Shown here one piece after another: positions 1 through 8,094 of a DNA stretch of 64,000 bases. The position numbers and the translations under genes were made by a program. Position 1 is the first letter of the stretch. Each line of letters starts with the position of its first letter. The DNA comes from Promethearchaeota archaeon (lineage in GTDB: Archaea > Asgardarchaeota > Lokiarchaeia > Sigyniarchaeales > SOKP01), in assembly GCA_030603385.1 (NCBI GenBank), contig JAUVXW010000021.1, positions 1-64,000 of the forward strand, written 5' to 3'. Below the pieces are notes generated by a model. That model searched no databases. It had not been told where the DNA came from and saw nothing but the letters and a program-made list of their open reading frames with translations.

Positions 1-770
1 GATGGAAATTGGATTGTAGCAGGTAGTACAGATAAAAAAATATATTTATTTGAAAAATTTGATCCTACTCCATTATGGGATTATTCAACAGGAGGAAATG
101 TAAGATCGGTTGCGATATCCTCAGATGGGAATTATATTGTAGCAGGTAGTACAGATAATAAAATATATTTATTTAATAAATCAAGCTCCACTCCACTATG
201 GGATTATTCAACAGGAGGAAATGTAGGATCGGTTGCAATATCCTCAGATGGAAATTGGATTGTAGCAGGTAGTACAGATAAAAAAATATATTTATTTGAA
301 AAATTTGATCCTACTCCATTATGGGATTATTCAACAGGAGGAATTGTAAGATCGGTTGCAATATCCTCGGATGGGAATTATGTTGTAGGAGGAAGCTATG
401 ACGACCGTGTATATTTATTTAATAAATCGAGCCCCACTCCACTATGGGATTATTCAACAGGAGGAATTGTAAGATCGGTTGCAATATCCTCAGATGGGAA
501 TTATATTGTAGGAGGAGGCTATGGCAACCGTGTATATTTATTTAATAAATCAAGCTCCACTCCACTATGGGATTATTTAACAGGAGGAAATGTAAGATCG
601 GTTGCAATATCCTCAGATGGGAACTATATTGTAGGAGGAAGCGATGACAACCGTGTATATTTATTTAATAAATCAAGCTCAACCCCACTATGGGATTATT
701 TAACAGAAGGAGATATAAGTTCAGTTGGAATATCCTCAGATGGAGCATACACAGTATTAGGAAATTTAGA
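1..770 (+). repeat. 123-bp in-frame tandem repeat, six copies plus
   Basis: TPLW recurs at codons 23, 64, 105, 146, 187 and 228, an exact period of 41 codons (123 bp). Copies one and three (bases 1-113 and 247-359) are almost identical in DNA, differing mainly at an AAT/ATT codon. This gives a 246-bp higher-order unit. Such near identity points to recent unequal exchange or repeat conversion and makes assembly of the upstream part uncertain. Confidence 0.9.
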
Positions 771-1512
771 TTGGAATATTATATTTTTTTTTAATTATCC
801 CCTTGATCATATTACATTAATTAATATCGCAGGGAGGGCAGATATTGATGGCGATTTTGATTTAATATGGACCCACTTTAAGAACGCTGATAACTATTCG
901 ATTTATTATTCTACTAGGTATATACATGAAGTAAATGAAAGTGTATCATTACTTAAAAGTAATATCACTACTAATTCTTATTCGGTAGAAGAGTTTAGGG
1001 CAGGTGAATATTATTTTAAAATAGTGGCGTATCTTAAAACAGGAAACTTTAGTTCTAATTGTATTTTTATAAAAATAGGATCAATTCCACTTAATTTATT
1101 TAACCAAATTTTCTTATTAGTAATAATTCCAATAATAGTTGGAATGGTATCCATTAGTTCTTCTGTGGGAGCTTATTATGCTGTAAGAAGATATAAACAA
1201 AAAAAATCATTATTTGAAATTTCGAAAGAACCAGGATATAAAACGTCTCAAGAACTAATAGAAGAAATCAAAGAAGATACTCCCTTCATTAAAAATTATA
1301 TAGATACATATTATCAATATGAAGAGGTTCCAAAAATTAAGGATTACATATTTTCCAGGCTCACCTCTGGGGAATTGCAAAAGCTTGATTTGATTGAATT
1401 ATCACCGCAAGAAAAAAAAAAGTTTATAAAAGAAATCATAAACCTTGAACCTCAAGAAAGGAAGCAATTAATTGATGAGATGTTAAAAAATCAAGAAGAA
1501 ATTCAAAAATGA
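1..1512 (+). CDS. Membrane-anchored beta-propeller repeat protein (5' end outside window)
   Basis: The frame is open from base 1 to the TGA at 1510-1512, so at least 503 residues are present and the start lies upstream. Residues 1 to about 255 are tandem 41-residue repeats, each with a SSDGNY-type turn, a V/I-Y-L-F strand and a TPLWDY motif. This resembles WD40/PQQ-like propeller blades. A beta-rich segment follows (about 265-350), then one hydrophobic helix near residues 365-390 (core FLLVIIPIIVGMVSIS). The tail after it is basic, then acidic and helical, so the propeller is probably outside and the tail in the cytosol. Ligand and function are unknown. An internal GTG at 1024 is not a credible start because the repeats upstream are in the same open frame. 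Confidence 0.85.
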   Translation, partial: DGNWIVAGSTDKKIYLFEKFDPTPLWDYSTGGNVRSVAISSDGNYIVAGSTDNKIYLFNKSSSTPLWDYSTGGNVGSVAISSDGNWIVAGSTDKKIYLFEKFDPTPLWDYSTGGIVRSVAISSDGNYVVGGSYDDRVYLFNKSSPTPLWDYSTGGIVRSVAISSDGNYIVGGGYGNRVYLFNKSSSTPLWDYLTGGNVRSVAISSDGNYIVGGSDDNRVYLFNKSSSTPLWDYLTEGDISSVGISSDGAYTVLGNLDWNIIFFFNYPLDHITLINIAGRADIDGDFDLIWTHFKNADNYSIYYSTRYIHEVNESVSLLKSNITTNSYSVEEFRAGEYYFKIVAYLKTGNFSSNCIFIKIGSIPLNLFNQIFLLVIIPIIVGMVSISSSVGAYYAVRRYKQKKSLFEISKEPGYKTSQELIEEIKEDTPFIKNYIDTYYQYEEVPKIKDYIFSRLTSGELQKLDLIELSPQEKKKFIKEIINLEPQERKQLIDEMLKNQEEIQK

Positions 1513-1934
1513 GAAAATCAAATTATATTAAACGCTCGTGCCATCCAATAAACAATTAAATAAGATATAGGTACTGCTTAGAAGAGACCATTACTAGAAG
1601 AATTTTTTTCTAAATATTTAAGAAAGAACTTCTGAAAATTAAAAGAAATACGTTCTATTTATTAATTTCTAAAAGTTATAAGTTTCCTGTATTGATCTCT
1701 AAGACATAAATCATTGGAAAAATTGGATATGGTAATCTCTTTGTTCTTTACCAATGTTTCTTCCCTTTCCTTGTAGTTCTTTTAGCAAAAGGTATTTCAT
1801 AAAAATGTATTTATAAAAAGCTTTTAATTAAATTAGGTCCTACTTATCTACGATTAAATTATATAGTTAGCTTAATTTCACCTTAAAAATGTTGCCTTAC
1901 AATATTTTTTCAATTTTTTTTATAAAATGTACAA
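1513..1934. other. Intergenic, no gene recognised
   Basis: About 420 bases of AT-rich DNA between a plus-strand gene end and a minus-strand gene remnant. All frames are broken by frequent stops. I saw no tRNA-like clover leaf and no hairpin followed by a T-run that I would defend as a terminator. Confidence 0.6.
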
Positions 1935-2198
1935 TCAGTTTGTTAATAGCTTTGGAAATCTATTTTCCATTGATAATTCTTTTTCAATAACTTTACTTAA
2001 TAATTCTTCACGTTCTTTACCCGCAAGAATCTCGAGTTTCCTTATTCCTAACGGATCTACTTTTTCTCCTAAAAGTGTAATTTCTTTTACGGTAGGACGT
2101 TTGGTTTCCTTAACATCTTTTGGAATAATTAAATCAAACCCAGTTGAGTCTTTAACTGTTTCAATATCTACTCCTGAATGAATAGATGCTAATCTCAT
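1935..2198 (-). pseudogene. 3'-terminal remnant of a CoA-transferase beta-subunit gene
   Basis: The 87-codon frame matches the last 86 residues of the intact CoA-transferase beta subunit at 16386-17258 almost throughout. Shared stretches include TVKDSTGF/TLKDSTGF, VDPLGIRKLE/VDPLNIRKLE and GKEREELL. The homology starts exactly at an internal Met of the full-length protein, and an in-frame stop lies just upstream. The first 200 residues, including the GGSGP active-site region, are therefore missing. It sits 15 bases after the stop of the SWIM gene. It cannot be a functional CoA-transferase; whether the fragment is translated is unknown. Confidence 0.85.
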
Positions 2199-2213
2199 TC
2201 TTTTTTATACTTC

Positions 2214-3164
2214 TTATTTGGTTAATTCTGAAGACATCAAATATATCTCAGATGTAATTTTTTGATAAATCGCTCGTAAGACAATTTCAAAAGCCTTATT
2301 TTCAATATTTTGAGGTACTCCTAGATTCTCTAAAGTCTCTATGATTTTTCCTGGTTTTTTTAACTTAAAATCAATATTAAAATCATCTTCTCCTAATTTT
2401 TTTTGCATTTTGGATAATTCTTGAATAGAGATTTTTGGTATATTAAACTTAAATTCAATTTTATTATTTAATAAGGTTTTTTCTATATTCTTCCTACTTT
2501 TTGATGGCTGAGCTAGACTTAAATCAGTAAATATTTCACTCTTAGGCTTTCCTCGTAATTCTAATAATAAAAATGGATTAAAATCTATAACTCGTGCGAG
2601 ATATAAAATTACAGCTGCAATGTGTTTACACGGGATTGCCTTATCAGGACAAGAACAAGTGGCATTTAAACCTTTTGATGCATCTGGAAATAATGAGCAT
2701 TTACTCTTATTAAAAATAGTAATTATTTCTTCTGGTAATGATCCTTCTAATAATTCTATAATATTGATGGTTTTATTTGTAAGTTTTTTTAGTATAATTT
2801 TCCATTCTTCTTCTAGGATGGTTTCAAATCTTATTTTTACTCGATATGGTGTTGGAGCAGTACCTTGCACTGTTGCAAAAATCTGACCTGGGATAATGGA
2901 AAAATTATCTAATCGCCTTTTATCTCTTACATATTCAATTCCTCTTTGCATTCTAAAGGGACGTCCAATTTTTAAATTTGATTGAATCCATTGTTTTCCC
3001 CATGATGTTTGAGCAAAGTTTATAAGATCTATTTTAATTTGTTCTACTTCTTCATGAGTACGTTGTCTTTCAAATTCAGTCTTTTTTTGAGATATTTCCT
3101 GTTTTTTTCGTTTGATCCTTCTATTATTCATGAATTCTTTTTTTCGGTTATCTATTTTTATCAC
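2214..3164 (-). CDS. SWIM zinc-finger protein
   Basis: A 316-residue protein with a SWIM finger at about residues 168-182 (CSCPDKAIPCKH, a CxC...CxH zinc ligand set). SWIM fingers bind DNA or partner proteins and are commonly encoded beside SNF2 ATPases. The N-terminus (residues 1-45) is very basic and helical, suiting nucleic-acid contact. The C-terminal third is helical with no motif I recognise. The gene starts 9 bases after the stop of the SNF2 gene, so the two are surely one transcript, and the product probably forms a complex with that ATPase. Confidence 0.85.
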   Translation of the reverse strand: MIKIDNRKKEFMNNRRIKRKKQEISQKKTEFERQRTHEEVEQIKIDLINFAQTSWGKQWIQSNLKIGRPFRMQRGIEYVRDKRRLDNFSIIPGQIFATVQGTAPTPYRVKIRFETILEEEWKIILKKLTNKTINIIELLEGSLPEEIITIFNKSKCSLFPDASKGLNATCSCPDKAIPCKHIAAVILYLARVIDFNPFLLLELRGKPKSEIFTDLSLAQPSKSRKNIEKTLLNNKIEFKFNIPKISIQELSKMQKKLGEDDFNIDFKLKKPGKIIETLENLGVPQNIENKAFEIVLRAIYQKITSEIYLMSSELTK

Positions 3165-3173
3165 CTCTAATTT

Positions 3174-6100
3174 TTAATCACTTAATACTAATAATTCTTT
3201 TAGTTTTTCAGTATTCAAATTAGAAATCCAAGATTCTCCGGTGGAGGTTACGATTTTTTCTGATAAATCTCGTTTTTCCTCTAATAATGAGTCGATTTTT
3301 TCTTCAATCGATCTATGTGTAATGAATTTATATACATTCACCATAGATTTTTGACCAATTCGATAAGCTCTGTCTGTAGCTTGGTCTTCAACTGCTGGAT
3401 TCCACCACCTGTCAAAATGAATAACCGTCGTTCCTTGGGTTAAATTTAACCCAGTTCCCCCTGCTTTTAGAGATAAAATTAATATTGGAGGACTTTCAAT
3501 ATTTTCTGATTGAAATTCGTCTATTATTTCACTTCTTTTTTTCTCAGGTACACTACCATGAAAGTAAAGAATTTTAAATTTATACTTCCATTCAAGTATT
3601 TTTTTTATTATTGATCCCATCTGTGTAAATTGGGTAAAAATCAAAACTTTCTCCCCATTGGAAATAACTTCATCAGTAATTTCTAATAATCTTTCCAACT
3701 TATTTGATTGGGAAATAATTTTTTTTATTTCTTTATCAGTTCCAATTGATGTGATATCTTTTTTGAGATATTGATAGGGATGGTTACAAATTTGCTTTAA
3801 TTTAACTAATAAGGCTAAGATTAATCCCCTTTTCTTTCTATTATCGATTGTGCTGTCATTAATCGTTATTAATGTCTCTTTGGTAAGATCTTTATACAAT
3901 ATCACTTGCTCCTTAGTCAATTCTATTGTTAATTTCATTTCATTTTTTTCAGGCAAGTCTTTTATTATTGATCTATCGGATTTAACACGGCGTAAAATAA
4001 AGGGAGCGATGATTATCTTTAAATCATTAATTGCTTCTTGATTTTGAAATCGTTCAATAGGTAAGATAAACCTATCTTGAAATTCCTCTCTATTTCCTAA
4101 AAGACCAGGATTTAAAAAATTAAAAAGTGACCAAAGTTCAAGTAAACGATTTTCTATTGGAGTTCCGCTTAAACAAATTCGATATTGACTTTTCAGTTTG
4201 TATATTGCTAGGGTCTGTTTTGAAATATAATTCTTCATATTTTGACTCTCATCTATAATAATGCCACTAAACTGAATTGTTTCGAGGAAATCAATATCAT
4301 TTCTAATAGTTCCATAAGATGTTAGAAATATTCGATGTGCTTTTAAAAATTCTGGAATCTCTGAGGCGTTTTTATATCGATTAGGACCATGATGAAGTAT
4401 AACTTCTAAATTGGGTGCAAATTTCTTAAATTCACGATGCCAATTAAACAGTACTGAAGTAGGACAGACAACTAAAACACTACCCTTATTATTCGGATAT
4501 TTTTCTTTTATATGAAGCAAAAACGCAATTACTTGAATAGTTTTCCCAAGACCCATGTCATCAGCTAAACACAATCCAAAGTTGAGTTTTGTCATATTTA
4601 CCATCCATTTAAGGCCTGCTTCCTGATATTTACGCAGTTTTCCATTAAAAGTTGAAGGACAAGGGATTTCTTCAAAAGAATCTATAGATTGTATACGTGT
4701 AATTATTTCGTGTAAGGTTCCTTCAACAATTACATCATACTTAGTACCGTTTTCTTGTAGTTGGACCTTCCCAATTAATCCTAATTTTAAGACATCTAAA
4801 TAATTTTTCACTTGGAATTTCTTAATATTCCTTAAATCTTCGACATCGTTTTGGTCAATTAATATCCATTTTCCATTTAAATTGACTAATGGTTCGTTAG
4901 AATCAATTAAATTATTAAATTCTTCTTCTGTAATTTTCTTTCCTTCAATTCTAGCTTCCCATTTAGTATCTAACATTGAATCGATATCAAATATAGATGG
5001 TAAAACACTAGTTAATCCTCTTTTTTTCTTCGCATCCTCTTTTGAACGAATAATTAAGCGGGTGGTTAAACGTTGCTTTCCACCTAATGTAAACACTTCA
5101 GGTAGAATAATGTTAAATCCACTTTGAATTAGCAAATCTTTTGGGTATTTTAAAAATTCCATTACCTCGCTCGAAGTAAGTTTAATCTCATTTTGAATGT
5201 TTTCTAAAAAGGCTTTTTTAATTGGTGGAAATATCTTTGACGCTGCTCCTAGAGCTCTTAAAATTATTTCCAAATATTGCTCATCACCTTCAAAGATTTT
5301 TGAATAAATCTCCTTTTTTAGTTCATGTCCTTCCCAGAGCTCATTTAAAGGTATAGATTTAGTTTCATCATGAGATGAGAGGAAAATTTTTAATAGCCAA
5401 CCATCTTCTACCTTTTTTGGATATTTTAATTCAAAACTTAACGCAAAATCATACCTTAATTGAAATCCTAATGCAGATTGAGTCCAATTCTGAATTAATG
5501 CCGGTAAAATAGATTCATAAAATTCATCAACTCTAAAGACATTATCCTTTTTAATAAGTGTTTTAAGAAATTTATAATCCCAATTTAATCTAAAATCTGG
5601 ATCTACTTCTTTTTTTATTTCAGTGCTATAAAATTCATCAAAAGTTTGAAATTTACTTTTTTTTAAGGTAGAACGTATCAAATAATCCCCAACACTATCC
5701 AAAAATACTGAAAAAAGGTAAGAAGGGTGCCAAAGACCATTCGTTTTAATCACCCCATTTTCATGAAAATTATTTATAGGAAGACAAAAAGCTGACCAAG
5801 AACTATGATTCAAAATAGATTTAAAACGATCATTATCATATTGAGATTTTAAAATTAACCGCCATTGGCTATTATACAGCTTCTCCATAGTCGGCTCTAT
5901 TACAGGGACAAATTGACCTTTATTTAATAGTTCAAATACTAATTTTGTTAGAAGAGCCCATGTTTTAATGGAATTACTATAATGTATTCTACTTCGATCC
6001 AAATTTTCAATTATTTCCAATTGGTAAAGTAATTTTGTAGCAGGTAAAATTGGCATGATTTTTCCTATATGTGATATAACTTCAAAATGTTTCTCTGAAT

Positions 6101-6371
6101 AGATTTCATTTTTTTCTGCTTTTGATTTGTAAGAAGGAATCGCAAGGTTAATTTTGCATGTTAGAAGTTTTTTTAGTGGTATACTTGGAAATGTAAGTTT
6201 GATATGCTCATTGAGCTTTTTATCTGATTGATTCGAAGGAATCCACAAAATAAAAAAGCTACTCTTTGCAGGAGGCTGTTCTCCTATAGAAATTACTTCA
6301 AAATTACTTGATGGATCATTCCAATACGTTGCGGGAATATAAAGTAATTGAAGTTTATTAACTACATTCAT
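3174..6371 (-). CDS. SNF2-family ATPase (HepA/RapA-like remodeller)
   Basis: A 1065-residue Swi2/Snf2 ATPase. The N-terminal 560 residues are an accessory region of the kind seen in prokaryotic SNF2 proteins with SWIM partners. The motor follows: motif I DDMGLGKTIQ (about residue 605), motif II DESQ (about 710), motif III LSGTPIENR, then the C-terminal RecA lobe with LKAGGTGLNLT and the WWNPAVEDQATDRAYRIGQ motif VI. All motor residues are present, so it should translocate on double-stranded DNA and displace bound proteins. It lies upstream of, and in an operon with, the SWIM gene. Confidence 0.95.
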   Translation of the reverse strand: MNVVNKLQLLYIPATYWNDPSSNFEVISIGEQPPAKSSFFILWIPSNQSDKKLNEHIKLTFPSIPLKKLLTCKINLAIPSYKSKAEKNEIYSEKHFEVISHIGKIMPILPATKLLYQLEIIENLDRSRIHYSNSIKTWALLTKLVFELLNKGQFVPVIEPTMEKLYNSQWRLILKSQYDNDRFKSILNHSSWSAFCLPINNFHENGVIKTNGLWHPSYLFSVFLDSVGDYLIRSTLKKSKFQTFDEFYSTEIKKEVDPDFRLNWDYKFLKTLIKKDNVFRVDEFYESILPALIQNWTQSALGFQLRYDFALSFELKYPKKVEDGWLLKIFLSSHDETKSIPLNELWEGHELKKEIYSKIFEGDEQYLEIILRALGAASKIFPPIKKAFLENIQNEIKLTSSEVMEFLKYPKDLLIQSGFNIILPEVFTLGGKQRLTTRLIIRSKEDAKKKRGLTSVLPSIFDIDSMLDTKWEARIEGKKITEEEFNNLIDSNEPLVNLNGKWILIDQNDVEDLRNIKKFQVKNYLDVLKLGLIGKVQLQENGTKYDVIVEGTLHEIITRIQSIDSFEEIPCPSTFNGKLRKYQEAGLKWMVNMTKLNFGLCLADDMGLGKTIQVIAFLLHIKEKYPNNKGSVLVVCPTSVLFNWHREFKKFAPNLEVILHHGPNRYKNASEIPEFLKAHRIFLTSYGTIRNDIDFLETIQFSGIIIDESQNMKNYISKQTLAIYKLKSQYRICLSGTPIENRLLELWSLFNFLNPGLLGNREEFQDRFILPIERFQNQEAINDLKIIIAPFILRRVKSDRSIIKDLPEKNEMKLTIELTKEQVILYKDLTKETLITINDSTIDNRKKRGLILALLVKLKQICNHPYQYLKKDITSIGTDKEIKKIISQSNKLERLLEITDEVISNGEKVLIFTQFTQMGSIIKKILEWKYKFKILYFHGSVPEKKRSEIIDEFQSENIESPPILILSLKAGGTGLNLTQGTTVIHFDRWWNPAVEDQATDRAYRIGQKSMVNVYKFITHRSIEEKIDSLLEEKRDLSEKIVTSTGESWISNLNTEKLKELLVLSD

Positions 6372-6422
6372 ATATTAATTTCGCTCAAAATCTATGAGAT
6401 ATTTCTATTTTAATATAAAATA

Positions 6423-6494
6423 TTAATTAATTAATGGTGGAAACCTTTTTTTCATAGATAATTCTTTTTTGATAATTTCATTTAGTGATTTCTT
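6423..6494 (-). pseudogene. Second remnant of a CoA-transferase beta tail
   Basis: On the minus strand this stretch reads SLNEIIKKELSMKKRFPPLIN followed by a stop. The remnant at 1935-2198 ends LLSKVIEKELSMENRFPKLLTN. Comparing the DNA of the two tails by eye gives about 39 identical positions out of 50 aligned. Only about 22 codons remain, between the stop of the glycerol kinase gene and the start of the SNF2 gene. The SWIM/SNF2 pair is thus flanked on both sides by same-orientation CoA-transferase tails. Confidence 0.65.
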
Positions 6495-6498
6495 ACAG

Positions 6499-7956
6499 TT
6501 ATAAATTTCCTGTAACTCTTTTTTTCTCATCAATATCGATGAGTTCTTGCGCATAGGCTCTGTATAATTTTTTATATACCCTTACATTCTGCTTGATTGG
6601 CTCTTTTACATCAGTGAATCTTATCATATTAGTTATTGCATTACCTAAGCTTTCATATCTCTTGGAATTGTAAAAGACCAATATTGCAGCACCTAAAGCA
6701 GCAGCATCTTTTACTTCTGGGATTAAAATCTTTTTTGAGGTAACATCTGCAAGAATTTGTGCCCATAGTGGGCTGTTCATTGCGCCCCCATCAGCTCTTA
6801 CTTCGGATACTTTTCTTCCTCCTATAGCCTCTAGCATTTCAAGACACATTTGAGCGCCTAAACAAGCAGATTCCATGATGGCACGTATAAAGTGAGCTCT
6901 TGTATGATTCCATCCTAATCCGTGAATAGTACCTTTTCTAAACATGTATAAAGGTATGAAAAGTAAACCTTCACTACCAGGTGGGATAGTTGATGCTTCA
7001 TTTGCTAACATATCATAAACATTTTTTTTTTCTTCAGAACTTTGGTTAACTTGTAATTGAGAAAAATTATCTTTAAACCATTTCAGCATAGAACCTGCTC
7101 CAAACATAGCACCTTCAATATGCCACTTTTTTTTAATAACGGAGGGATATGAAAAAATTGGAGCATCTTCAGACGGTTTTACAGGATTATCAACAACGTA
7201 ATCAACAAAGGTTCCAGTTCCAATGGTAATTTTTGTTTGATATGTTTCTATAACCCCTAATCCTAAAGCAGCACATTGTTGATCCCCTCCTCCCATAAAA
7301 ATTGGAAGATTTTTTTTTAATCCTAATTCTTTTGCAGCTACATTAGATAATTCTCCTATAACTTCTCCAGGGAAATAAACATCAGGCCATAAGTCAATGG
7401 GGATTTCATAATGTTCCGCTAAATTCTCATCCCATTTTAAAGTATTATAATTTAAGATTCCCATTACTCCATTGGTAGGATCAGTCGCAATTACGTTGCA
7501 TAATCTATTATAAACATATGTATCTACAAATGAAATTTTCGATATCTTTTTGAATACCTCTGGTTTATTTTTTTTAATCCAGAGAGTTTTTGGAATTGTC
7601 CTCCTTGTTCCCTCTTCCTTAAACCAATCCTTCGCGCTAGTCTCTTCTCTCCCATCCATCCAGGTTAAAGCAGGATGTAATACAATTCCTTTATTATCTA
7701 AAAAAGTAACAGTCTGTCTTTGAAATGCAGCTCCAATTCCTATTATGTCATTGATGTTAATTTTTTTTACCACATCATTGCATGTTTTTCTTATTGCATT
7801 CCACCATATCAAAGGATCTTGTTCTGATATTCCCTTAGGTTGCTTAGGAATAGTATATTCTTCATAGGATTTTGCTATTAGCTTCCCATTAACATCAAAT
7901 ATAAAGGTTCTAGCTCCTGTTGTTCCAACGTCAAAAACACATGCTAATTCACTCAT
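6499..7956 (-). CDS. glpK: FGGY-family carbohydrate kinase, probably glycerol kinase
   Basis: A 485-residue protein of normal FGGY length. The N-terminal phosphate-1 motif is FDVGTTGARTFIFD, and IGAAFQRQTV and WMDGRE give the substrate-lobe signature of glycerol kinases. GGGDQQCAALG and DGGAMNSPLW provide the ATP-lobe loops. It should phosphorylate glycerol to sn-glycerol-3-phosphate in the cytosol. The divergent neighbour is an FAD glycerol-3-phosphate dehydrogenase, which supports this substrate over other sugars. About 140 bases separate the two starts and probably hold both promoters. Another FGGY substrate such as xylulose is possible but less likely. Confidence 0.85.
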   Translation of the reverse strand: MSELACVFDVGTTGARTFIFDVNGKLIAKSYEEYTIPKQPKGISEQDPLIWWNAIRKTCNDVVKKININDIIGIGAAFQRQTVTFLDNKGIVLHPALTWMDGREETSAKDWFKEEGTRRTIPKTLWIKKNKPEVFKKISKISFVDTYVYNRLCNVIATDPTNGVMGILNYNTLKWDENLAEHYEIPIDLWPDVYFPGEVIGELSNVAAKELGLKKNLPIFMGGGDQQCAALGLGVIETYQTKITIGTGTFVDYVVDNPVKPSEDAPIFSYPSVIKKKWHIEGAMFGAGSMLKWFKDNFSQLQVNQSSEEKKNVYDMLANEASTIPPGSEGLLFIPLYMFRKGTIHGLGWNHTRAHFIRAIMESACLGAQMCLEMLEAIGGRKVSEVRADGGAMNSPLWAQILADVTSKKILIPEVKDAAALGAAILVFYNSKRYESLGNAITNMIRFTDVKEPIKQNVRVYKKLYRAYAQELIDIDEKKRVTGNL

Positions 7957-8094
7957 ATACAGCTCAATTATCCAAATTTTTAGCTTTTTACCTTTAGAAA
8001 CACTAAATCAATAAAGATTTTTAATCACACTAAATAATTTAATAATATAATTATCAAAAGAATTTAAAAAAGAGCTTTTAGAAGGATGGTAATC

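Noticed and set aside
1927..2181. Plus-strand open frame opposite the CoA-transferase remnant
   Set aside because: It is the complement of a stretch with clear homology on the minus strand, and its translation has no recognisable pattern.
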